DNA of 64,000 nt from Pseudomonadota bacterium (lineage in GTDB: Bacteria > Pseudomonadota > Gammaproteobacteria > Burkholderiales > Rhodocyclaceae), in contig JAGTRU010000022.1 of assembly GCA_018261905.1 (NCBI GenBank), positions 1-64,000 of the forward strand. The letters run 5' to 3'. The translations under genes and the position numbers were made by a program. Every line of letters starts with the position of its first letter. The stretch's first letter is position 1. The notes beneath the pieces were generated by a model. The model worked only from the letters and a program-made list of their open reading frames with translations. It did no database searches and was not told where the DNA came from. This document shows, piece by piece, positions 56,801 to 64,000 of this stretch.

Positions 56801-58594
56801 GCCAACATCAGCCACGAAATCCGGACCCCGATGAATGCCATCATGGGCCTCACCCATCTCGCCCAGCGCAACACCAGCGACCCGCAGCAACAAAGCCGCC
56901 TGGCCAAGGTGGCCGGGGCGGCCCAGCACCTGCTGTCGATCATCAACGATGTCCTTGATCTGTCGAAAATCGAGGCCGGCAAGCTGAGCCTGGAAAAAAC
57001 CAATTTCTCACTGATCGACACCTTCAAAACGGTCCGCGCCCTGATTGCCGACCGCGCCGAAACCAAGCATCTGCCCATTTTCTGCGAAGTCGACCCGGAA
57101 CTGCCTTCCTTGCTGCATGGCGACCCGCTCCGCCTGCAACAGATCCTGCTCAATTTCCTGTCGAATGCCGTCAAATTTACCGAGCACGGCAAAATCACCA
57201 TCGCCGCCCGCCTGCTCCACGCAAACAGCGATGGCCTACTGGTCCGCTGCGAAGTCCGCGACACCGGTATCGGTATCACCCCGGAAGCCCAGGCCCGCCT
57301 CTTCCATCCATTCGAACAGGCGGACAGCTCGACCACCCGGCGTTTCGGCGGCACCGGGCTGGGTCTTGCCATCAGCTTCCGGCTGGCCGAAATGATGAAT
57401 GGGGCGGTCGGCGTAGACAGCAAACCCGGCCAGGGCAGCACCTTCTGGTTGACCGCCCGCCTCGAAACCGCCCGTCCGGAAAGCCCGCCCAACCAGGCGC
57501 GGGTCGCCAACAGCGAGCTGGAAATCGCCGCCCGCCATGCCGGCGCCCGTATCCTGCTGGCCGAAGACAACGAGATCAACGAGGAAGTGGCGACCGATCT
57601 TCTGCTCGGCGCCGGCCTATGCGTCGAGATCGCCCGCAACGGGGCGGAAGCGCTGGCCATGGCCGGCCAACAGGCTTACCAGTTGATCCTGATGGACATG
57701 CAGATGCCCATCATGGACGGCATCGAGGCGACCCGGCAAATTCGCCAACTGCCCGGCTATGCGACGGTCCCCATCCTGGCCATGACCGCCAATGCGTTCG
57801 ACGAAGACCGGGCGAGTTGCCTGGCGGTCGGCATGAACGACCACATCGCGAAGCCGGTTGATCCGACCCGCCTTTTTGCCGCCCTGGCCCGCTGGCTGCC
57901 GCTTGCCACCGCCTTGCCGCCGCCCGCCCCGGCAGCGCTGGCGACGCTTGCCGCGAGCGCCGCCAGCGACGATGACGAGTTGCTGGCGGCGCTCGCCAAG
58001 CTAGCGGATCTCGACACCCTGTTCGGCCTGCAAGCCGTGCGCGGTCGACTGAGCAGCTACTGCCGCCTGCTCGGCAAGTTTGCCGGCAATCACCACGCTG
58101 ACTTCGCGCAAATCCGCCACGAGCTGAGCGTCGGCAACAACAACGAAGCTCGCCGCCTGGCGCATTCGCTGAAGGGAGCGGCCGGCACGCTGGGCGCCAA
58201 TGCCATTCGGCAAGCCGCCAGCGATCTCGAGATGGCGATTCGCGAACCGGGCAAGGGCAACGACATCGAGGCCCTGATCAGCACCTGTGCCAATGCTTAT
58301 GGCAGGCTGAGCGAGGCCTTGGCGACGCTGCTCCCCAGCGCCCCGGTAGCGGCCCCGGCTGTAGCGGCACCGACGGTCGGCGAGGACGAGCAGCGGCAAT
58401 TGCTCAAACTGCGCCAGCACCTGCGCCATGGCGATCTTGGCGCCCTCCCCCTGATCGCCGAGGTGGCCCCGCTGCTCGGGAAACTACTGGGCGACCACTA
58501 CGCCGCATTCGACGCCGCCATCAGCAATTTTGACTTCGAAGCGGCCCTCACCCTGCTCGATAGCATTTCCCTCGGCCAGCCCGGCAATGTCTGA
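53831..58594 (+). CDS. giant hybrid histidine kinase 2 (CBS x4, PAS, GAF, REC, HPt)
   Basis: Soluble 1587-residue kinase with no membrane helix. Four CBS motifs fill residues ~1-258 ([72 protein letters not shown]), a pair of adenosine-nucleotide-binding Bateman modules. A PAS (270-390), a GAF (405-575) and three more PAS domains (to ~960) come next. HisKA has His995 in [12 protein letters not shown]; the receiver has Asp1289; the HPt has His1445 ([13 protein letters not shown]). A ~65-residue C-terminal tail resembles that of kinase 3. It may join energy state to the cluster's output. Overlaps the next gene by 8 bp. Confidence 0.94.
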   Translation: MNSRPFATLADIMSRTVQSIAPQQTLADVLRRLAEAGTSSLLVEIDGVAQGIVTETDIVRYLNQDAALDTPVEQLMSKPLITAPAEMDLFAARQLAMRHNIRHLVIVSASGRTLGLVSDTDFRVHIGADIFRHLRTLESLMERDIPRLSPEAPLKQAISAMAQRASDYIVIADQERTLGILTERDIPRLVNQFPNPAAVRIGQVMSRPVRGLGLAQSLNDALEQMTELHLRHMVVFDLAGNVAGVVSQRRLFDHLAKQHFDSALEKVSQERNRLRLEAHMQMALDAAGAGNWEYDHAHDRHIFSGGALHMLGCDAGTAPQSRADLLARIHPADLGPLESAFEQLRCGAETTYRAEYRIRRADQSWLWVEDRGCIIERQADGQPLLTTGILTDISERQQASVALNRQNRALRLMSSVAQALIRHDDEIEMLSEICHIAVEIGDYRYAWVAQAMADSERRVIPLAGSGFSTDYLNSLNISWADVPHGQGPTGRCIRSGIPVIVHDAPNDPSYALWRDFARDSAFQSSAALPLRINGQIIGTLNLYSAHAEAFDDDEMPLLCDLAGEIGIGLAMQRSRTALAQREADLQRAERLARLGHFQLEPQRNMWTSSPMLDEIFGIDTHFVRSKKSWIDLVHPDDRANLIAYQRGQIRAQNLHFDVEYRIVRRSTGEVRHVHGVGEVKLDENGRMTRLFGIIQDVTEAHALNRQLRENQNALREAQAIANLGSWTLDIPSKRLQWTDEAYKIFALPKNTVLSLDSFVERVHPDDRERVLADWNAALLGRVYDTEHRIVVNEAIRWVRERAHVHFAANGQASYAVGTVQDVTERRAAGEELRKHSLAIEQSPHNIVITNVFGEVEYVNDAFVCNTGYSRREIVGANPRLLHSGQTPPATYTNLWQTLERGEIWRGEFINRRKDGSIFEEFAIISPVRQPDGHITHYLAIKEDITEKKRIAAELESHRHHLEILVDERTAELIKARDDAEKANRAKSAFLANISHEIRTPMNAIMGLTHLAQRNTSDPQQQSRLAKVAGAAQHLLSIINDVLDLSKIEAGKLSLEKTNFSLIDTFKTVRALIADRAETKHLPIFCEVDPELPSLLHGDPLRLQQILLNFLSNAVKFTEHGKITIAARLLHANSDGLLVRCEVRDTGIGITPEAQARLFHPFEQADSSTTRRFGGTGLGLAISFRLAEMMNGAVGVDSKPGQGSTFWLTARLETARPESPPNQARVANSELEIAARHAGARILLAEDNEINEEVATDLLLGAGLCVEIARNGAEALAMAGQQAYQLILMDMQMPIMDGIEATRQIRQLPGYATVPILAMTANAFDEDRASCLAVGMNDHIAKPVDPTRLFAALARWLPLATALPPPAPAALATLAASAASDDDELLAALAKLADLDTLFGLQAVRGRLSSYCRLLGKFAGNHHADFAQIRHELSVGNNNEARRLAHSLKGAAGTLGANAIRQAASDLEMAIREPGKGNDIEALISTCANAYGRLSEALATLLPSAPVAAPAVAAPTVGEDEQRQLLKLRQHLRHGDLGALPLIAEVAPLLGKLLGDHYAAFDAAISNFDFEAALTLLDSISLGQPGNV

Positions 58595-61500
58595 AGAAGC
58601 AGATTCCCCGTCACCGCTGCCCGGCTGGTTCCTGCCCGCCCTGCTGCTCAGCATCCTGCTGCTGGGCGGCGGCGGCGCCCAGCTTTACCGCGTCGAACGC
58701 CAGCAACTGCTCAACCAGGCCGGCCAGCAAAGGCTCGCCGTGGCCGAACTCAAGGCGCGCCAAATCAACGACTGGCGACGCGAACGGATAGCCGATGCCC
58801 AGGTATTGAGCGATGACCCTTGGCTCGGCGAGGAGGTCAGGACCTGGCTGGCCAGAGCGGATGCGGCGGGCGAAAAAGAACTGCTCGACCGCCTGCAGTC
58901 GCTGGCCAAAAACAAGGGCTATGTCGACATCCTTCTCCTCGACGCCGCCGGCAAGATCCGGCTGAGTCTGAGCAAACGCTCGGGGGAACTGCAGGACCCG
59001 CTATTCCTGGCCAACGAAATGCTCACCCGATCACGGCAAGCCGGCCTCACCGACTTGCATACCGATCCGGCCAGCGGCCTGCTCCATGCCGACCTGATTG
59101 CCCCCTTGCGCCTGAGCGACGCCCCCTCGGCACCGCGCATCGGCTCGCTCGTTCTGCAGATCGACCCGCGCACCTACCTGTTCCCCACCCTGCAATTGCC
59201 CCCCACGCCCAACCAGACCAGCGAAACCCTGCTCGTCCGGCGCGATGAAGACGATGCCCTCTATCTCAGCGAGTTACGCCACCAGGCCGGCGCGCCGCTC
59301 AAATTCCGCCTGCCCTCGAGCCGCACCGACGTACCCGCCATCCAGGCCATCTTCGCCGGCCGCAGCGGCGTTGTCGAAGGCAACGACTACTCCGGCCGGC
59401 CGGTGATTGCCGCCGTGCAGGCGATTCCCGACTCGCCGTGGTATCTGATCAGCAAAATCACCCGCCAGGAAGCCCTCAGCAACTGGGTCAGCGCCTCGCG
59501 TCTGATTCTCGGCCTGATCGCCGTTCTCCTGTTGAGCACGGCGAGTATTTTCGGCTTCATCTATCAGACCCGGGGCATCCGTCGCTATCGTCAGTTATTC
59601 CATGCCGAAAGCGCCACCCGGGCCGAACAGGAACGTTTCCGCATTGCCTTCAACGCCAGCCCGCTGGCCGCCTCCATCGCCCGCACCGATGACGGCCGCA
59701 TCGTCGATGCCAACGACAACTACCTGCGCTACTTCGGCTGGCAGCGCCAGGAAATGCTCGGCAAGACGGCGCTCGAACTCGGCCTGTGGAGGGATATCGA
59801 AGCCCGTGACAAATGGCTGGCCAACTTGCTGGAACGGGGCTCGCTGCTCAATTACGAGGCGATCTGGTGCGATCGTATCGGGCAGCCCCGCAATATCGAA
59901 ATCTCGGCGGCGATCATCGACATCGCCGGCATCTCGCACATTCTCGGTTTTGCCTCCGACGTCACCGATCGCCACAAGATCGACAGCGAACTGGAGGAAT
60001 ATCGCCGCCAACTGGAACACATGGTCAGCGAGCGCACGGTCGAACTGGCCGCGGCCAAGGAACATGCCGAGCGGGCCAGTCGGGCCAAGAGCGCCTTTCT
60101 CGCCAACATGAGCCACGAGATCCGGACGCCGCTCAATGCGGTGATCGGCCTGACCCACCTGATCCGCCGCGACAGCGCCGATTCCCGCGACAAGGAACGC
60201 CTCGACCGGATAGCCGATTCGGCCGGGCACCTGCTCGGCATCATCAACGACATCCTCGACATTTCCAAAATCGAGGCGGAAAAGCTGCACCTGGAAGAGA
60301 GCGACTTTTCGCTACGTCGCATCATTGCCGAAACCCTGGAGATGGTCGACTATCGGGCCCGCGACAAAGGCCTGGCCCTCCTCTCGGCGCTCGACCCCGG
60401 CCTGCCGGCCGGTCTCCACGGCGACCCCAAGCGCCTGCAACAGGTTCTCCTCAACTTCCTCTCCAACGCCATCAAATTTACCGAGCGCGGTCATATCCTG
60501 TTGCGCGCCAGCGTCGCCGAAAGCAGCGCCGAACGGATCATCCTGCGCCTGGAAGTGGAAGACACCGGGATCGGCATCGACCCGGCCATCCAGAACCGTC
60601 TCTTTCTCCCCTTTGAACAGGCCGACGACACCACCACCCGGCGCTTCGGCGGCACCGGACTGGGCCTGGCGATCAGCCGGCAACTGGCCCGCATGATGGG
60701 CGGCGAGGCCGGCATGAGCAGCACGCCCGGGCGCGGCAGTACCTTCTGGATGACAGCCAGCCTGGGCATCGCGGCACTTGCCGAGGACAGCGCACCGCGT
60801 CCCGCCGAGCCGCTCGACAGCGAGGCAGAAGTTCGCCGGACCCGCCATGGCGCCCGTATTCTGCTGGTCGAGGACGATCCGCTGAACCAGGAAGTCGCCC
60901 TCGATATGCTGCGCCATGCCGGACTCAACGCCGATCTTGCCGACAACGGGCAGAAGGCCGTGGACCTCGCCAGCGAGAAAGACTACGACCTGATCCTGAT
61001 GGATATGCAGATGCCGGTGCTCGATGGCCTGGCCGCCACCCGGCAGATTCTGGCGCTACCGGGAAAGTCATCCACCATCATCGTTGCCATGACCGCCAAT
61101 GCCTTCAGCGAGGACCGCGAAACCTGCATGGCCGCCGGCATGGTCGACCACATCGGCAAACCGGTCGCCCCGCAAACGCTCTATGCCTTGCTCCTGCGCT
61201 GGTTGCCGGCCGGCGCGCCGCGGCCCGAAGCCGCAATCGCGCCGGCCACCCCGGCGCCCGCGCCTCTCCCGGCCGTCGCGGTTGTTCTCGAACGACTGGC
61301 CGCCCTGCCCGGCATCGACTGCAAGGTCGGCCTGGCCTCGCTGAATGGCAAGGCGGAGCGCTATATCAGCCTGCTCCACAAGTATCTCGAGCACCATGGC
61401 GGGGCCGCTGCCGAAATCTGCCAGAGCCTGGCGGCCGGCGACCAGGCAACGACGCAACGGCTCGCCCATACCCAAAAGGGCGTCGCCGCCACGCTCGGCC

Positions 61501-61883
61501 TGGAGAGCATCCGCGCTGCCGCTTTGGCCCTCGAGCAAGCCCTCCGCAACGATGAGCCGAACCAGCGCTGCATGGAACTCGCCGGGGCGCTGGAGGCTGT
61601 CCATCAGCAGCAGTTGGCCGCCCTGGGCGCGGCGCTCGGCGCCGATACCCCGTCCCCGCCGGCAACCGACCCGGCCGGTCACCGCCAGCTAATCGAACAG
61701 TTGCTGGCCCTGCTCGCCGAAGACGACATGGAAAGCCTGGCGCTGGCCCAGCAGGGAAGCGAGCAGCTCAGCGCCACGCTCGCTGCGGACTACCCCGCCT
61801 TCCGCCGGCAGCTGGAAAATTTCGACTTCCCGCAGGCCCTGCTGCTGCTCGAAAAAGCCCTCGCCGGACGGGATACCGACTGA
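58587..61883 (+). CDS. hybrid histidine kinase 3 (Cache, PAS, REC, HPt)
   Basis: Inner-membrane hybrid kinase of 1098 residues. Helix 1 ([20 protein letters not shown]) and helix 2 ([21 protein letters not shown], ~310-332) bracket a ~275-residue periplasmic domain with a dCache look, so it senses an outside ligand. One PAS (350-470), HisKA with His510 ([12 protein letters not shown]), HATPase ([16 protein letters not shown]), receiver Asp806 ([13 protein letters not shown]) and HPt His961 follow. The HPt reads [12 protein letters not shown], where the usual HSLKG is altered but His and Lys remain. It starts inside the end of kinase 2. The ATG at 58587 is chosen since upstream in-frame codons lie within kinase 2. 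Confidence 0.94.
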   Translation: MSEEADSPSPLPGWFLPALLLSILLLGGGGAQLYRVERQQLLNQAGQQRLAVAELKARQINDWRRERIADAQVLSDDPWLGEEVRTWLARADAAGEKELLDRLQSLAKNKGYVDILLLDAAGKIRLSLSKRSGELQDPLFLANEMLTRSRQAGLTDLHTDPASGLLHADLIAPLRLSDAPSAPRIGSLVLQIDPRTYLFPTLQLPPTPNQTSETLLVRRDEDDALYLSELRHQAGAPLKFRLPSSRTDVPAIQAIFAGRSGVVEGNDYSGRPVIAAVQAIPDSPWYLISKITRQEALSNWVSASRLILGLIAVLLLSTASIFGFIYQTRGIRRYRQLFHAESATRAEQERFRIAFNASPLAASIARTDDGRIVDANDNYLRYFGWQRQEMLGKTALELGLWRDIEARDKWLANLLERGSLLNYEAIWCDRIGQPRNIEISAAIIDIAGISHILGFASDVTDRHKIDSELEEYRRQLEHMVSERTVELAAAKEHAERASRAKSAFLANMSHEIRTPLNAVIGLTHLIRRDSADSRDKERLDRIADSAGHLLGIINDILDISKIEAEKLHLEESDFSLRRIIAETLEMVDYRARDKGLALLSALDPGLPAGLHGDPKRLQQVLLNFLSNAIKFTERGHILLRASVAESSAERIILRLEVEDTGIGIDPAIQNRLFLPFEQADDTTTRRFGGTGLGLAISRQLARMMGGEAGMSSTPGRGSTFWMTASLGIAALAEDSAPRPAEPLDSEAEVRRTRHGARILLVEDDPLNQEVALDMLRHAGLNADLADNGQKAVDLASEKDYDLILMDMQMPVLDGLAATRQILALPGKSSTIIVAMTANAFSEDRETCMAAGMVDHIGKPVAPQTLYALLLRWLPAGAPRPEAAIAPATPAPAPLPAVAVVLERLAALPGIDCKVGLASLNGKAERYISLLHKYLEHHGGAAAEICQSLAAGDQATTQRLAHTQKGVAATLGLESIRAAALALEQALRNDEPNQRCMELAGALEAVHQQQLAALGAALGADTPSPPATDPAGHRQLIEQLLALLAEDDMESLALAQQGSEQLSATLAADYPAFRRQLENFDFPQALLLLEKALAGRDTD

Positions 61884-61895
61884 ACGGCGGGCGTT

Positions 61896-62786
61896 TCAGA
61901 GCCTGATGGCAGCTTTGACCTCGTTGCCACAACCGCGGTATTCCAGACTATCGAAACTGATCATCCTGGACATGGCGATGCCCCGGCCATGCGTATCGAA
62001 AGCCCGCTCCGGGCTCATTTCGAGATAACTCGGCCAATCGAAGCCGGGCCCTTGATCGCGGATGATGAAAACCAGTTCGCCCTCGCTCCGTTCTATTTCG
62101 AGTTCGGCGTGGCGGACGAGATGCTCGGGGAGGGTCAGCAAGCGCTCGATTTCCTCTTGCAGTCGCCCTTCCTCGATGAGTCGCGATTTCTGCTCGTAAC
62201 CGATCCCCAGATTGCCATGTTCGACGGCATTGAGCATCAGCTCGGACAAGCCGAGAACCACGCGGCCCGGATCCGGTGCTGCGTTGGCGGCCAAGGCCGC
62301 CAGATTGCGCGCCTCTTCCGGCGTCTGGAAAGCGAAACGCGCCTCGAGCAGGCAGGCCAGGGTCCGCCCCTGGCGCTTGACCTCATCGGCCAGTTCCTTG
62401 TGCCCGCGGTAATCGCGCGTCGCCGCCGCGACGATGGCGAGCAGCGTGTCAGCCGAGAAGGGCTTGGTCAGGTAATAATAGGCGCCGGCCCGAAGGCCCT
62501 CGAGAACGTCGGCATCGGCCGTCATTCCGGTCTGCATGATGACCGGGACATGCGCCATATCGGGGCGCAGTTTGACCCGGCGCAAAATCTCGATACCGTC
62601 CATGTCCGGCATCATGCGATCGAGCAGGATGGCGTCGAAACGCTCCGGCGCCGCATCGATTTCGCGCCAGGCGGCCGCCCCCGACGCCGTCTCGACCACC
62701 GCATAACCTTCCTCGCTGAGGTTTTCGGCCAGGGTCTCACGACCGATCGGCTCATCATCGACTACCAGAATACAAGTCTGCGCCAA
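61896..62786 (-). CDS. response regulator fused to RsbW-like ATPase
   Basis: Soluble 296-residue protein. The receiver has the acidic pair DDE at 10-12, acceptor Asp56 (LLDRMMPDMDG) and Lys of YLTKPF. A helical linker leads to a HATPase_c_2 domain of the RsbW/SpoIIAB anti-sigma kinase type: LSELMLNAVEHGNLGIG, IRDQGPGFDWPSYL and HGRGIAMSRMISFDSLEY. Such fusions act as phosphorylation-controlled anti-sigma or anti-anti-sigma kinases. No STAS partner or sigma factor gene is in view. It converges on kinase 3 with a 12-bp gap, and may receive phosphate from that cluster. Confidence 0.9.
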   Translation of the reverse strand: MAQTCILVVDDEPIGRETLAENLSEEGYAVVETASGAAAWREIDAAPERFDAILLDRMMPDMDGIEILRRVKLRPDMAHVPVIMQTGMTADADVLEGLRAGAYYYLTKPFSADTLLAIVAAATRDYRGHKELADEVKRQGRTLACLLEARFAFQTPEEARNLAALAANAAPDPGRVVLGLSELMLNAVEHGNLGIGYEQKSRLIEEGRLQEEIERLLTLPEHLVRHAELEIERSEGELVFIIRDQGPGFDWPSYLEMSPERAFDTHGRGIAMSRMISFDSLEYRGCGNEVKAAIRL

Positions 62787-62874
62787 GGCCGCTCCTCCGT
62801 ATTGATCGCCGGCCAGCCCGGCCGACAGTTTATGGACGCAAGATTAGCCCATTTCCTCCCGCCGAAACATGTAC

Positions 62875-64000
62875 CTAGGTCCAGTCGCCGCCTCTTCCAC
62901 CGTCCGCCAGCCAGGCCAGGAGACCATGGCCGGCCGCCCAGCCGCTGGCGAAACAGGCCGTCAGCAGATAACCGCCGGTCGGCGCCTCCCAGTCCAGCAT
63001 CTCCCCGGCACAAAAAACCCCGGGCAAACCGCGCACCATGAGTTGGCCGTCGAGCCCCGCGAAAGACACGCCGCCGGCACTGCTGATCGCTTCGTCGAGC
63101 GGGCGCGTCGCGCCCACCGGCAGGGGCAAGGCCTTGATGGCGGAGGCCAGGGCAAGCGGCGACTGGAAAGTCTCCGGCCGACACAATTCGCGTAGCAAGC
63201 CGGCCTTGACGCCCTCAATGCCGGCCCGCCGCCGCAGATGATTGGCCAGCGTATCGCGACCGCGGGCTTGCGCCAGATCGGCCGTCAGTCTTTCCAGCGA
63301 GCGGCCGGGCGCCAGGTCCAGGGTCAGTGCCGCCGCTCCGTGCTGTGCCAGGCGATCGCGCAGGGGCGCCGAAAGCGCGTAGATCAAGCCGCCTTCGATG
63401 CCCGTCGCGGTAATATTGAACTCGCCCTGTTGGCGCCGCTCGCCGATGGCGGCGATGACCGGCTTTACCGGCTGGCCGGCGAAACGTTCGCGGAAATAGG
63501 GCGTCCACCCGACATCGAAACCGCAATTGGCCGGTTTGAGCGGCGCGATGGCGATGCCGCGCTCGGCCAGCAGGGGAACCCAGGCCCCGTCCGAGCCCAG
63601 CTTGGACCAACTGCCGCCGCCCAGGGCCAGGATGACGGCATCGGCGGTGATCTCCCGCCCCCCCTCCGGCGTCGCGAAACGCAAGGCGCCCTCGGGCGTC
63701 CAGCCCAGCCAGCGATGGCGGACATGGAAATGCACGCCCTGCTGACGCAAACGGTGCAACCAGGCGCGCAGCAACGGCGCCGCTTTCATCCCGCTCGGGA
63801 AAACCCGGCCCGAGGTGCCGATGAAGGTTTCGATGCCCAGACCGTGGATCCAGTCGCGCAAGGCCTGCGGACCGAAGCCGTCGAGCAGGCGAGCGATTTC
63901 TTCTTGCCGTTCGCCATAACGCCCGATGAAATCCGGCAAGGGCTCGGCATGCGTGATATTCATGCCCCCCTTACCGGCCATCAGGAATTTGCGGCCGAGC
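62875..64000 (-). CDS. BaiN/TIGR03862-type flavoprotein, 5' end outside window
   Basis: Partial gene whose N-terminal part, including the FAD-binding Rossmann motif, lies beyond base 64000. The visible 375 or so residues begin LGRKFLMAGKGGMNITH, the family block after the first FAD motif. SAGGVSFAGLDGQLMVRGLPGVFCAGEMLDWEAPTGGYLLTACFASG closes the FAD site. This fits the HI0933/BaiN-like aminoacetone-oxidase-like flavoproteins (TIGR03862), of unknown reaction. The ATG at 63981 is internal, not the true start. It lies 88 bp upstream of the receiver-ATPase gene and may be co-transcribed with it. Confidence 0.9.
   Translation of the reverse strand, partial: LGRKFLMAGKGGMNITHAEPLPDFIGRYGERQEEIARLLDGFGPQALRDWIHGLGIETFIGTSGRVFPSGMKAAPLLRAWLHRLRQQGVHFHVRHRWLGWTPEGALRFATPEGGREITADAVILALGGGSWSKLGSDGAWVPLLAERGIAIAPLKPANCGFDVGWTPYFRERFAGQPVKPVIAAIGERRQQGEFNITATGIEGGLIYALSAPLRDRLAQHGAAALTLDLAPGRSLERLTADLAQARGRDTLANHLRRRAGIEGVKAGLLRELCRPETFQSPLALASAIKALPLPVGATRPLDEAISSAGGVSFAGLDGQLMVRGLPGVFCAGEMLDWEAPTGGYLLTACFASGWAAGHGLLAWLADGGRGGDWT

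Overview
This 64 kb window is a GC-rich chromosomal segment of a betaproteobacterium, most likely of the Rhodocyclales (Dechloromonas/Azonexus-like). The assignment rests on gene order and protein character: the collinear block ndk-rlmN-pilF-rodZ-ispG-hisS-yfgM-bamB-der-hfq-hflX-hflK-hflC-DUF2065-hisZ-purA, the rnr-rlmB pair beside tRNA-Leu genes, the trxA-rho-rpmE block, a TRAP plus DctA dicarboxylate uptake locus with a DctS/DctR-type two-component system, and many hybrid sensor kinases. There is no rRNA gene, so the genus cannot be fixed. I see no prophage, insertion sequence or CRISPR array. No stretch longer than about 300 bases lacks a gene.

Layout. 0-5 kb: a secreted GDSL esterase autotransporter, an HD-domain hydrolase coupled to an unrecognised protein with a faint primase-like look, and an MFS exporter. 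5-16 kb: a DUF1415 protein, a PhnD-like periplasmic binding protein coupled to a hybrid histidine kinase, a COG2509 flavoprotein, a 42-residue lysine-rich protein, a DUF599 membrane protein, a RarD-type EamA transporter, a PAS-GGDEF diguanylate cyclase with its own promoter, rlmB, a bacteriohemerythrin with an extra cysteine cluster, and an HDOD protein. 16-35 kb: mostly minus-strand housekeeping genes. These are rnr, two identical tRNA-Leu(CAG) genes on the plus strand, and the 16-gene run from ndk to purA in which most neighbours overlap or nearly touch. It links nucleotide synthesis, tRNA charging, isoprenoid synthesis, cell shape, type IV pili, outer-membrane assembly, ribosome assembly and membrane proteolysis control.

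35-43 kb: a C4-dicarboxylate locus with dctPQM (TRAP), dctA (symporter), and dctS-dctR read in the opposite direction. The dctP and dctA upstream regions share one architecture: a TGTGG-TA-CC-type palindrome exactly 23 nt from an identical TAATAC hexamer. This points to a common DctR operator. 43-49 kb: trxA, rho, rpmE, an ArnT-like glycosyltransferase, orn, an M48 protease and rsgA.

49.6-62.8 kb: a signalling cluster. An HD-GYP response regulator is followed, with overlapping start and stop codons, by three large hybrid kinases of 1035, 1587 and 1098 residues, each with its own receiver and HPt domain. The middle one carries four CBS motifs, a GAF domain and several PAS domains. A convergent gene encodes a receiver fused to an RsbW-like ATPase. 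This cluster is the best candidate for an undescribed multi-input phosphorelay, probably acting on cyclic di-GMP turnover. The window ends inside a BaiN/TIGR03862-type flavoprotein gene.
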